Assembly (NCBI GenBank): GCA_021786215.1
Contig: JAJYNT010000062.1
Location: 1-9,649 of the forward strand
DNA: 9,649 bases
Direction: 5' to 3'
Origin: Chloroflexota bacterium
GTDB lineage: Bacteria > Chloroflexota > UBA6077
How positions within the stretch are numbered: the first letter of the stretch is position 1; every line of letters starts with the position of its first letter. Shown here in pieces: positions 1-6,278 of the stretch. The position numbers and the translations under genes were made by a program. Under the pieces are notes generated by a model, which did no database searches, was not told the DNA's origin, and was given only the letters and a program-made list of their open reading frames with translations.

Positions 1-324
1 CTGGGAAGGGAGCAGCTGGAGCAGATCGTGGAGAAGATGCTGCGCAACCTGCGAGAGCGGCTGGAGGAGCGCTCCATGACCCTGGAGCTGACCGATGCCG
101 CGAGGGATTGGCTGGTGGAGCACGGCTTCGACCGGAACTACGGCGCGCGGCCGCTGCGACGGCTGATCCAGAGGGAGATCGAGAACTCCCTGGCCAGGAA
201 GGTGCTGGCCGAGGAGTGCAAGGAAGGTGACAAGATCACCGTCGACGTGGAGGAGGGTCATCTCTCCTACCAGCGGACACCCGGTGTGAACCCGGTGCCG
301 ATCCACGAGACGGTGGCGGCGTAA
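1..324 (+). CDS. clpC: C-terminal part of a ClpC-type ATP-dependent unfoldase (5' end outside the window)
   Basis: The frame is open from base 1 and ends at TAA 322-324, giving the last 107 residues. The segment matches the C-terminal D2-small domain of Hsp100/Clp ATPases: a helix rich in charged residues (EQLEQIVEKMLRNLRERL), then LELTDAARDWLVEHGFD, then the sensor-2 signature GARPLRRLIQREIE, whose arginine senses ATP, and a closing strand KEGDKITVDVE. Proteins of this family form AAA+ hexamers that unfold substrates, for ClpP (ClpC) or for disaggregation (ClpB). The 'IQREIENSLARKVL...EGDKI' stretch looks closer to ClpC, but the deciding N-terminal and middle domains are missing, so ClpB is not excluded. 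A strong intrinsic terminator begins 20 bp after the stop, so the gene is last in its transcription unit. Confidence 0.85.
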   Translation: MGREQLEQIVEKMLRNLRERLEERSMTLELTDAARDWLVEHGFDRNYGARPLRRLIQREIENSLARKVLAEECKEGDKITVDVEEGHLSYQRTPGVNPVPIHETVAA

Positions 325-343
325 CCAAAAAGCTTAGCGAGGA

Positions 344-374
344 GGGGCGGGTCCGATCGGGCCCGCCCCCTTTT
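344..374 (+). terminator. Rho-independent terminator of the clpC-like gene
   Basis: GGGGCGGG (344-351) pairs perfectly with CCCGCCCC (362-369). The stem continues through a T-G wobble and two C-G pairs to a GATC loop (355-358), giving an 11-bp stem. It is followed by C and TTTT (371-374). It lies 20 bp after the clpC stop and also separates that gene from the convergent minus-strand R-M patch. No equivalent T-run sits right next to the stem on the minus strand, so one-way action is more likely. Confidence 0.9.
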
Positions 375-466
375 CTATTGCTCAGGTCGGTAGCGCGGCA
401 GGATCAGCCAGCCCGAACTATCGGAGACACCCGTGGACTGATCCTATGGTCTCCTCTCTCCAAGTA
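375..466. other. Gene-free junction between clpC and the R-M patch
   Basis: No gene with a start is seen here. On the minus strand, past the stop of the 467-832 ORF, a short open stretch in another frame reads GWLILPRYRPEQ and then stops near 379. It has no start and follows an in-frame stop. It could be the tail of a lost gene or chance; I do not call it a gene. Confidence 0.4.
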
Positions 467-832
467 TCACACGCCATAAAGGCTTCGGCAGGCCGCGTCG
501 TACTCAGCGTACGAACTCAGTTGCCTGAGCCTCCGTCTCTCGAAGTTGCCATGAACGGTAAGGTTGGGCTCGTATTCTATAGGTGTCAGATCCACGAGGT
601 TGTCGACAAAGCCCCTGCCTGTTCTAGCTCCCCTAACGACATCGACGGCGTGCTCGCTGCCTTGAATATGTCGCTCAATCCAACCGGGTGGCGGATCGGA
701 AGGAAAGACCTTGCGCAGATAGGACGTAAAGCTTTCTCGGATCACCTGTTCGTTGCTATTCTGGGCAATCAAGTGAAGGCTCTTCTTGATGCACGCCTTC
801 GCGGCGGCTACGCTGCTTTCATCTGCCACCAT
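467..832 (-). CDS. Short restriction-associated protein, probably a C-terminally truncated remnant
   Basis: The 121-aa ORF starts at ATG 832-830, only 2 bp after the methylase stop (TAG 837-835), with a GAGGG/AGGAA-like ribosome site overlapping the end of the upstream gene, so translation is probably coupled. It opens with a helical segment (AAAKACIKKSLHLIAQNSNEQVIRES), followed by WIERHI and TGRGFVDNLVDLTPIEYEPNL. From memory, this 'serine/phenylalanine..WI.RHI.GSE...TGFVDNLVDLT.IEYE' pattern is the start of longer proteins found with Eco57I/TaqI-like methylases; the acidic D..D...E.E run could be a nuclease-like core, which is a guess. The family continues well beyond this point, whereas here the frame ends after a low-complexity arginine-rich tail. 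Another frame reads ETEAQATEFV at the same place, which hints at a frameshift near 537-548. Probably not a functional full-length protein. Confidence 0.5.
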   Translation of the reverse strand: MVADESSVAAAKACIKKSLHLIAQNSNEQVIRESFTSYLRKVFPSDPPPGWIERHIQGSEHAVDVVRGARTGRGFVDNLVDLTPIEYEPNLTVHGNFERRRLRQLSSYAEYDAACRSLYGV

Positions 833-834
833 TC

Positions 835-2877
835 CTACCCTCGCCCTCTTCTTGACCTCAAGGACAGCTGTGTGGCCTTGATACTCTCTAACTCGGCCAG
901 CCTCTCTTCGACCGTCTGTGCGCCAGTCAGAGCGGTCACTACTACGAGGTCAATTTCCCTAATGATCGATGCTGCTTCGTTGCCTGTGGCTAGCCGATCT
1001 CCGAGCCCGGCCAAGCGTGACCATTCGATCGAGTTCAAGTTAGGGATGGGGAGCCTCCGGAGGTGAGTTGCTTCAAGTTTTAGCGCCCCGCCTCCCATCA
1101 CTGACGCCATCAATTCCATCGCCGTCACGCACCAGCTACTATTGAGGACAGCTAGCAGTGCGGTCCTACTGATCTGTGCATGATCCTCGATCCATAGAGT
1201 AGCGAAGTTGGCGTCGATCAGGACATGATCTGGGGCGTTGAGATATGCTCTTGGATGGAGATTATTGACACGCGGGACAAACAGGTCTGGACGATGCCGC
1301 GGGGCGAATGGGGGAAGCATGTACCAGAATCGCGGTGCCAATCGCGTGCTGTTTGGGCCGGCGGTGCTGGCGTTCGTCCTTACTGCGGACATCGCGGGAA
1401 TAAACTGTGGCCTTTCGATTGATCCAACATTTGTTCTCCCTGCGACCCGAACGTAGCAGGCGAGATCATCCGGCATGAGCTTGTAGAGATTATGCACTGA
1501 CCTGGAGAGATAGCTTCCATTAGCCTGGTGTGGTTGGAAGTCTTCAGGCAACATGTACTGATCGAGCATCAACGCCCGTCCTCTCAATGTTGAGCTGTCT
1601 AGGCTGAAGACGTTGCCCAATTCCGACTGCCTGCGAAGGACTGGAACAGTGCAATCTCTGGGAATACGAATGACGAAGAGTCCGAAAACGGGGTTGGTAG
1701 CTACGACTACTTCATCTCCGTCTTCCTCTACCGTATCTACATAGAAGAACTGATTAGCGCCGGTACGCAGCCCCTGACTGACGCCTATGTGCAGGTCAAG
1801 TAGAGTGGTCAGTCGTGCTTGTGACGAGCCGGCGAGCCATCTGGCAAGGGCAGCAGGGACCGCCGCTTGGGTCTCCGACGTAAGGTTGACGGAGCTTGCC
1901 TCGGTCAGCAGGGTGTTCTCCACATCGTTGAGCCATTTCTGCTTGAGCGCGCTCCGCCATAGGTTGTCCTGACTCTGCCGCAACGGTACCCAACTAGCTG
2001 GAATCGGCAGTGATGTGTTGGTGCGGGACTCGGACTGGGACAAGTGCTCAAGTAGATCGACAAAGCTGGCCTCGGGGTGCGTAGCTTGCGGGAAAAGATT
2101 GCCCACGATGCTTGCATCGTTCGCGGCCACCCTAGGTATGCGCAGGTGCAGGTACTCCTCATTCCCCTGGGCGAAGGCCGAGCGCCGCCTTTGGATCCGT
2201 TCAGCAACCAACAGAGTAGTCTTGATCTGAGCATCACTGAACCAGGCGGCGTGAGCGTCCTCAACCACGTAAGAAATCTTGAACCACCTCAGGAGCATAT
2301 ACTGGATGACCTGAGCGTAGTCTCGGGTGAGCCACGCTTCCGGGACGACCATAGCGAGCTTCCCGCCGACGCGAGTCAGCATCGCGCACAGTATCCAGGA
2401 GGGAAGCGCTAGATCGGAGAGCCCAGAGTAACCGGAGATGAGGCTCCTGAACAGCAGCCTGTCCACGGGATCCAAACTGGGGAACAGCTCGACCGATTGC
2501 AGCAGTCCGCTGCGGACCTCGACAGCTCCAGGAAGAGTTATCTCACCATCGTGAGTCTTGGAAAGGCTCTGATAGCGAACGTAGGGGGGATTGGTGATAA
2601 CCAGATCAAAAGACAGCGCCGGCAGCTTGCGCAGAATCTCGGGATCGAAGGCGCTCCCCAACAATACGTGGGGTCGAGGCGAGGTCCAGGGAGCGAATCG
2701 ATCCTCGGCTGCCTTCTGAGCCAAGGGATCGATCTCGATCCCCACTATCAGTTGCCCACCACCATCGGATTCGGCAGACACGGCTTCGAGCATGTCGCCG
2801 TTTCCGGCCATCGGATCGATTACGCATCGAGCGCCCTCGGCAGAAGCGATCGCGGCCAGCAACTTTGCCAAGCGCAT
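835..2877 (-). CDS. N6-adenine DNA methyltransferase, TaqI/Eco57I-like, lacking its usual N-terminal motif
   Basis: This 680-aa frame encodes an S-adenosylmethionine-dependent DNA adenine methylase. Motif I is DPMAGNGD (residues 21-28), the acidic cofactor residue lies in IEIDP (47-51), and the catalytic motif IV is NPPY (96-99) after FDLVIT. The C-terminal half fits a TaqI-type target-recognition domain: HIGVSQGLRTGANQFFYV, then LLAVLNSSWC and GGGALKLEATHLRRLPIPN near the end. No helicase or nuclease domain is evident. The first usable start is ATG 2877-2875, with no convincing ribosome site. The 16 codons just upstream, in the same frame and after TGA 2928-2926, read RRKRLGQYYTG, which is the motif X region normally at the N-terminus of this family. 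The 5' end is therefore damaged or fused, and activity is doubtful. GC and codon use are visibly lower than in the + strand genes, suggesting transfer. The truncated ORF 832-467 follows directly. Confidence 0.75.
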   Translation of the reverse strand: MRLAKLLAAIASAEGARCVIDPMAGNGDMLEAVSAESDGGGQLIVGIEIDPLAQKAAEDRFAPWTSPRPHVLLGSAFDPEILRKLPALSFDLVITNPPYVRYQSLSKTHDGEITLPGAVEVRSGLLQSVELFPSLDPVDRLLFRSLISGYSGLSDLALPSWILCAMLTRVGGKLAMVVPEAWLTRDYAQVIQYMLLRWFKISYVVEDAHAAWFSDAQIKTTLLVAERIQRRRSAFAQGNEEYLHLRIPRVAANDASIVGNLFPQATHPEASFVDLLEHLSQSESRTNTSLPIPASWVPLRQSQDNLWRSALKQKWLNDVENTLLTEASSVNLTSETQAAVPAALARWLAGSSQARLTTLLDLHIGVSQGLRTGANQFFYVDTVEEDGDEVVVATNPVFGLFVIRIPRDCTVPVLRRQSELGNVFSLDSSTLRGRALMLDQYMLPEDFQPHQANGSYLSRSVHNLYKLMPDDLACYVRVAGRTNVGSIERPQFIPAMSAVRTNASTAGPNSTRLAPRFWYMLPPFAPRHRPDLFVPRVNNLHPRAYLNAPDHVLIDANFATLWIEDHAQISRTALLAVLNSSWCVTAMELMASVMGGGALKLEATHLRRLPIPNLNSIEWSRLAGLGDRLATGNEAASIIREIDLVVVTALTGAQTVEERLAELESIKATQLSLRSRRGRG

Positions 2878-2925
2878 CCCGGTATAGTACTGGCCAAGAC
2901 GTTTCCTTCGATGCGGGTTCCCCGT

Positions 2926-3169
2926 TCAGTTGCTTCCCCCAAAGGTGTCGAGTATGGCATCGCCAGGCTTGGTCTGACAGCCAATCAGGAGTCCGATGGC
3001 CTCGGGAGATATCTTCGTTGGGTAGGAAAAGGCGTTGTACAGCAGACCGGTGCGGGAAGATGGTAAGGGCCTAGAATACAATGCGTTCAGATCTGGGAAC
3101 TTCTGAGCGTGCGTCACATCCATCACGCTGAAGAATCGCCTCCAGATACTCTTGGTTTGACAGCGCCAT
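2926..3169 (-). pseudogene. N-terminal fragment of a second DNA methyltransferase, frameshifted and stopped
   Basis: From GTG 3126 to TGA 2928-2926 the frame encodes 66 aa, including LYNAFSYPTKISPEAIGL and then TKPGDAILDTFGGS. In N4/N6 DNA methylases (as I recall the family) this is the lead-in to the motif I loop, normally D.FGGSGTTGLAA, followed by several hundred residues. Here it stops after GGSN. Upstream, another frame opens at ATG 3169-3167 and reads MALSNQEYLEAILQ. Removing one C at 3127 joins the two frames into one sensible protein start (…AILQ-VMDVTHAQKFPDLNALY…). There are thus at least two lesions, a +1 frameshift and loss of everything after motif I, immediately before the remains of a second methylase in the same frame. 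It probably no longer makes a working enzyme. Confidence 0.6.
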
Positions 3170-3170
3170 T

Positions 3171-3182
3171 AGCGCATGCGCT
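3171..3182. repeat. 12-bp perfect palindrome AGCGCATGCGCT
   Basis: The 12 bases are their own reverse complement. They lie directly upstream of the MALSNQEY start (ATG 3169) of the broken methylase. This could be a controller or operator site of the former R-M cassette, or a chance palindrome; nothing else in the sequence decides between these. Confidence 0.3.
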
Positions 3183-3214
3183 GCCGGCTTTGGCAGAACC
3201 CGCTTCCTTAGAGC

Positions 3215-3352
3215 TTACCCTGCCCCATCATACGCTCGCAGTAACGGCTTGTCAGAAGTGGCCAGTTTGGCACGTCTGGTATGCGCTGCAAGGCAAGCGA
3301 CCTGTCGCGCCGTGAGGGAAGTGGCGTTATCGTGCATTTCGGTCAGAACCAT
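3215..3352 (-). CDS. Possible 45-aa ORF upstream of the broken methylase, unidentified
   Basis: From ATG 3352-3350 to TAA 3217-3215 the frame reads a 45-aa peptide containing SLTARQVACLAAHTRRAKLA and ending LLRAYDGAG. An internal ATG at 3337 is an alternative start. I do not recognise it. The amino-acid mix is protein-like (helix-forming, basic), but no ribosome site precedes either start. After the TAA the same frame continues open through RKRVLPKPAAHALMALSNQEYLEAILQ, so this may be an earlier part of the same decayed gene, or a small separate gene, or chance. A TATAAT-like hexamer overlaps its start. Confidence 0.25.
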   Translation of the reverse strand: MVLTEMHDNATSLTARQVACLAAHTRRAKLATSDKPLLRAYDGAG

Positions 3353-3504
3353 TATATCTGAAAGCTGTGGAAGAAGGATCTTCGGGACTGGGACGGTGAG
3401 GATACTGTATCAACCCCATTTTGCGATTCTGCGCTCAACGGTCTTGGCATTACTGTGCGAAACCCTGGGGTCGACCCGCTGCGCAAGCCCTCCACACGAA
3501 CCAC
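3353..3504. other. Gene-free stretch between the R-M patch and the prx promoter
   Basis: I see no gene, RNA gene or strong hairpin here. The two divergent units, the minus-strand R-M remains and the + strand prx, face away from each other across it. The + strand frame that ends in prx is open from 3421, but that extension crosses the prx promoter and has no protein-like features. Confidence 0.5.
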
Positions 3505-3550
3505 TTGACAGGCTTCAGGATCGTCCATATACTGCGAATAGTTACTATTA
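3505..3550 (+). promoter_or_regulatory. prx promoter with overlapping candidate PerR operator
   Basis: TTGACA (3505-3510), a 17-bp spacer, and TATACT (3528-3533) form a near-consensus housekeeping-sigma promoter. Over the expected start site lies AATAG-TTA-CTATT (3537-3549), a perfect inverted repeat with a 3-bp centre. The perR promoter carries a version of the same 13-mer (4318-4330) at the same distance from its -10. Binding there would overlap the transcription start, which fits repression. The A/T-rich dyad is compatible with a Fur/PerR-family operator. Confidence 0.8.
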
Positions 3551-3570
3551 TTGATACTGGAGACAGAACC

Positions 3571-4167
3571 ATGGTCTCGGTCGAGAAACCCGCCCCCGAC
3601 TTCCAGGCCAACGCCTTCGCCGAAGGCGGCTACAAGAAGGTCAAGCTCAGCGACTATCTGGGTCGCTGGGTGGTGCTCTTCTTCTACCCTGGCGACTACA
3701 CCTTCGTTTGCCCCACGGAGCTGACCGACCTGGCAACCCGCTACGAGGAGCTGCGCTCCCTGGGGGTGGAGCTGTTGGCCATCAGCACCGACAGCCACCA
3801 CGTCCATCGGGCCTGGCAGGAGGCCGAACTCTCCAAGATGGTGCCGGGCGGCCTGCCCTTCCCCATGCTGGCGGACGCCCAGGGGAGGATCGGTACCCTC
3901 TACGGTGTCTTCAACGAGGAGGCCGGCGTCGACCTGCGGGGAAGCTTCATCATCGACCCCGACGGTGTCCTCCAGGGGATGGAGATAATGGCCCCCGCCG
4001 TGGGTCGTAGCTCCCCGGAGCTGATCCGTCGGATCATGGCCTTCCAGCACGCCCGCGAGACCGGGGAGGTGACCCCTTGCGGCTGGACCCCCGGCCAGGC
4101 GACCTTGAAACCGGGCACGGAGCTGGTGGGCAGGGTGTGGGAGGTCTGGAAACCCAAGACCAGCTAG
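3571..4167 (+). CDS. Typical 2-Cys peroxiredoxin (AhpC/Prx1 type)
   Basis: The 198-aa cytoplasmic thiol peroxidase reduces H2O2, alkyl peroxides and probably peroxynitrite. The thioredoxin-fold core has the peroxidatic cysteine in FVCPTE (C47), with Y43, T44 and P40 in the YPGDYTFVCPTE active-site loop, and the conserved arginine in LRGSFIIDP (R123). The resolving cysteine is in TPCGWTPG (C170), as in E. coli AhpC (C47/C166). The length is usual for the family. I chose ATG 3571 because GGAG (3559-3562) lies 8 bp upstream and the conserved start (EKPAPDFQA) follows at once; an upstream in-frame extension crosses the promoter. No AhpF-like reductase is seen in the window, so the electron donor (thioredoxin or another) is unknown. 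The perR gene lies 233 bp downstream behind its own promoter, with the same putative operator in front of both. Confidence 0.95.
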   Translation: MVSVEKPAPDFQANAFAEGGYKKVKLSDYLGRWVVLFFYPGDYTFVCPTELTDLATRYEELRSLGVELLAISTDSHHVHRAWQEAELSKMVPGGLPFPMLADAQGRIGTLYGVFNEEAGVDLRGSFIIDPDGVLQGMEIMAPAVGRSSPELIRRIMAFQHARETGEVTPCGWTPGQATLKPGTELVGRVWEVWKPKTS

Positions 4168-4179
4168 CCTTCGGTCAGG

Positions 4180-4196
4180 GGTTGGGGACCCCAACC
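4180..4196. repeat. Short inverted repeat just after prx
   Basis: GGTTGGGG and CCCCAACC flank a single central A (perfect 8-bp arms), 12 bp after the prx stop. As RNA it would form about a 7-bp stem with a 3-nt loop. No T-run follows, so it is at best a weak or factor-dependent terminator or an mRNA 3'-end stabiliser. Confidence 0.45.
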
Positions 4197-4202
4197 AGGG
4201 AC

Positions 4203-4243
4203 GCAGTACGAGTGGGGTCGCGAACCGCCTCCGCCCGTACTGC
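4203..4243. repeat. Stem-loop GCAGTACG...CGTACTGC between prx and perR
   Basis: The perfect 8-bp arms at 4203-4210 and 4236-4243 enclose a 25-nt GC-rich loop. It stands directly after the shorter hairpin at 4180-4196 and ahead of the perR promoter. No T-run follows. It could be part of the prx 3' end or a small repeat element. Confidence 0.4.
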
Positions 4244-4285
4244 TTACCAGGGGCTCGCATTCCCAATGTAGCCCAGTGTAGCCCC

Positions 4286-4335
4286 TTGACGGCCCTCGCG
4301 CGCTATCGTAGACTGCGAGTAGTTATTATTACTAT
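4286..4335 (+). promoter_or_regulatory. perR promoter with the same candidate operator
   Basis: TTGACG (4286-4291), a 17-bp spacer, and TAGACT (4309-4314) form the promoter. The motif AGTAGTTATTATT (4318-4330) matches the prx motif at 11 of 13 positions and sits at the same distance after the -10; similarity extends on both sides (ACTGCGA.TAGTTA.TATTA). The left half of the dyad is less perfect here, which could mean weaker binding. This predicts autoregulation of the Fur-family gene. Confidence 0.75.
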
Positions 4336-4400
4336 GTTGGCGAACCGTAGGCAACCACGCCACGGCGTCGGTCTGTTCCCTACAATTGCCTCTCTAAGGA

Positions 4401-4823
4401 ATGGTGAGGGTCACCGTGCAGCAAGCCAGAGCCCATGGAGCTAAAGGAAGTCAGCAGCGCGAGATCATCCTCGAGGAGTTGCGCAAGCTCAAGTCCCACC
4501 CGAGAAGCGACGAGCTGTATCTCCTCGTCCGCCAGAGGCTGCCCCACATCAGCCTGGCGACGGTGTACCGCAATCTCGATCGTCTCCAGCACGAGGGATT
4601 GGCCCTGGAGATCTATTGCGGCGATTTCGTCCGCTACGATGGCAACGCGTTGCCCCACGACCACTTCATGTGCCGTGACTGCCGGCGGGTTTGGGATCTA
4701 GACCTGGGGCTTGCCGATCCCCCGGAGGCTACCCCGAGACTGGAATCCGGCTTTCAAATCGAGGGACGATACACCATCTACCACGGGCTCTGCGCCGACT
4801 GCCGGCAGCAAGAACAAGGTTAA
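4401..4823 (+). CDS. perR: PerR-like Fur-family peroxide-sensing repressor
   Basis: The 140-aa protein has the Fur layout: an N-terminal winged helix with SHPRSDELYLLVRQRLP and the recognition-helix signature ISLATVYRNLDRLQHEGL, then a metal-binding dimerisation domain. Against B. subtilis PerR the regulatory-site ligands line up as H33, D80, H86, H88 and D99 (PerR H37, D85, H91, H93, D104). The structural zinc cysteines are C91/C94 and C131/C134 (PerR C96/C99 and C136/C139). The aspartate at 99, where Fur proteins usually have glutamate, favours peroxide sensing by metal-catalysed histidine oxidation. AAGGA abuts ATG 4401 with no spacing, so GTG 4416, preceded by GAGGG at 4406-4410, is a credible alternative start. 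The neighbouring peroxiredoxin and shared operator support the peroxide role; a Zur or iron-Fur function is less likely but possible. Confidence 0.85.
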   Translation: MVRVTVQQARAHGAKGSQQREIILEELRKLKSHPRSDELYLLVRQRLPHISLATVYRNLDRLQHEGLALEIYCGDFVRYDGNALPHDHFMCRDCRRVWDLDLGLADPPEATPRLESGFQIEGRYTIYHGLCADCRQQEQG

Positions 4824-4888
4824 GTTCGACCCACGGCGATCCCAACCCTCGCGCTTCATCTAGCTGGAAACCGTTCATGGAGGACAGG

Positions 4889-6262
4889 GTGAACGAACTC
4901 TTACTGGCACGGATGCAATTCGGAATCACCACGGTGTACCACTTCTTCTTTGTCCCGCTGACCCTGGGTCTATCCATCCTCGTGGCCATCCTAGAGACCC
5001 GATACGTCCGCACCGGAGACGTGGTGTACAAGCGAATGGCCCAGTTCTGGGGGAAGCTGTTTCTCATCAACTTTGCCATGGGGGTCGCCACCGGCATCGT
5101 CCAGGAGTTCCAGTTCGGCCTGAACTGGTCCAGCTACTCCCGCTTCGTGGGAGACATCTTTGGGGCGCCACTGGCGATCGAAGCCCTCCTGGCTTTCTTC
5201 CTGGAATCCACCTTCCTCGGCATCTGGGTCTTCGGATGGGACCGTCTCCCGAGGGGGCTTCATGCCGTGACCATCTGGCTTGTAGCCATCGGATCCAACC
5301 TCTCTGCCTTCTGGATCCTGGTGGCCAACTCCTTCATGCAGAACCCGGTCGGATACACCCTGCGAAACGGCCGGGCCGAGATGACCGACTTCCTCGCCCT
5401 GGTAACCAACCCGAACCTCGCGACCCAGTATCCCCATGTGCTCGCCGCTGGGCTGTGCACCGGAGCCTTCTTCATGCTGGGGATCAGCGCCTACCGCCTC
5501 TGGAAGAAGGACGACGACCAGCAGTTATTCCTTCGCTCCTTCCGAATGGCCGCCGTCGCCGCCGCCGCCGGCACCCTGGTCGTGATCCCGGTGGGCCACG
5601 TCCAGGCCCAGCACCTGGTCCAGGCCCAGCCGATGAAGATGGCGGCGGCGGAGGCACTGTGGAACAGCGAGAACCCCGCGGCGCTCTCCCTCTTCACCTG
5701 GGGGGACGAAGCCAACCGACGGGACGTCTTCGCGATTCGCGTTAAGCCCTTCCTCTCCCTCCTTTCCTACGGGACAACCAGTGGACAGGTGGAAGGCATC
5801 AATCAACTGGAAAGCCAAGCCCAGCAGAAGTACGGCCCTGGAGACTACATCCCGTCGGTGTTCACCGCCTACTGGAGCTTTCGAGCCATGGTGGGAGCCG
5901 GTTTCCTGATGCTGCTGGTGGCCTTCTACAGCCTCTACCACTCATGGCGTGGTCGCACCTCCAGCCTACGCCCCAAGGTGCTCAAGGCGCTCGTGCTGGC
6001 CATTGCCCTGCCCTATCTAGCGAACTCCACGGGCTGGGTCCTGACTGAGATGGGGCGGCAACCCTGGATCGTGTACGGCCTGATGAAAACGCCCGACGCG
6101 GTCTCTCCCACCGTTTCCACGGGGATGGTTCTCTTCTCGGTGGTGGGTTTCACCCTGCTGTACGGCGCTCTAATGGTGGCGGACGGCTACCTGTTGATCA
6201 AGTACGCCAAGGGCGAGGGCTCATCAAGCCACGAAGAGCCGGCCCTGTCGAACGCTTACTGA
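4889..6262 (+). CDS. cydA: Cytochrome bd oxidase subunit I (short Q-loop type)
   Basis: The 457-aa multi-pass membrane subunit oxidises quinol and carries the three haems that reduce O2 to water. The start is GTG 4889, with GGAGGA at 4879-4884, giving the family-typical NELLLARMQFGITTVYHFFFVPLT; an in-frame ATG at 4877 lies within that ribosome site and is less likely. Ligands match E. coli CydA: H18 (H19), E98 and E106 (E99, E107), H183 (H186) and M334 in FRAMVG (M393). The Q-loop keeps K250 and E255 (K252, E257) in QPMKMAAAEALW, and GRQPW (389-393) is present. The length, well short of E. coli's 522 aa, places it in the short Q-loop class. It follows perR by 65 bp with no visible promoter and precedes cydB by 16 bp. 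High O2 affinity and peroxide tolerance are family properties. Confidence 0.96.
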   Translation: MNELLLARMQFGITTVYHFFFVPLTLGLSILVAILETRYVRTGDVVYKRMAQFWGKLFLINFAMGVATGIVQEFQFGLNWSSYSRFVGDIFGAPLAIEALLAFFLESTFLGIWVFGWDRLPRGLHAVTIWLVAIGSNLSAFWILVANSFMQNPVGYTLRNGRAEMTDFLALVTNPNLATQYPHVLAAGLCTGAFFMLGISAYRLWKKDDDQQLFLRSFRMAAVAAAAGTLVVIPVGHVQAQHLVQAQPMKMAAAEALWNSENPAALSLFTWGDEANRRDVFAIRVKPFLSLLSYGTTSGQVEGINQLESQAQQKYGPGDYIPSVFTAYWSFRAMVGAGFLMLLVAFYSLYHSWRGRTSSLRPKVLKALVLAIALPYLANSTGWVLTEMGRQPWIVYGLMKTPDAVSPTVSTGMVLFSVVGFTLLYGALMVADGYLLIKYAKGEGSSSHEEPALSNAY

Positions 6263-6278
6263 CAGCGGAGGCATAAGC

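Noticed and set aside
446..1066. Long + strand ORF of 206 codons over the end of the R-M patch
   Set aside because: It lies antisense to the methylase and the 467-832 ORF, shows no recognisable motif, and its composition is that of a complementary-strand shadow.
2926..2928. TGA as a recoded codon (selenocysteine or tryptophan)
   Set aside because: Other genes here use TGA as a normal stop (cydA) and TGG for Trp, and no selenocysteine-type hairpin is evident; deletion or mutation is simpler. I cannot formally exclude readthrough.
3421..3570. In-frame N-terminal extension of prx
   Set aside because: It would cross the TTGACA/TATACT promoter and the operator; the family start and ribosome site place the start at 3571.
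3352..4266. Minus-strand ORF of 304 codons opposite prx
   Set aside because: It is antisense to the unmistakable peroxiredoxin frame; its Gly/His/Arg-rich translation is typical of a high-GC shadow.
4267..4284. Tandem TGTAGCCC duplication before the perR promoter
   Set aside because: Two 8-bp copies 10 bp apart are weak evidence, and no link to the promoter or operator is visible.
4691..4888. In-frame N-terminal extension of cydA overlapping perR
   Set aside because: Its residues are perR read in another frame; the GTG at 4889 has a GGAGGA site and gives the standard CydA N-terminus.
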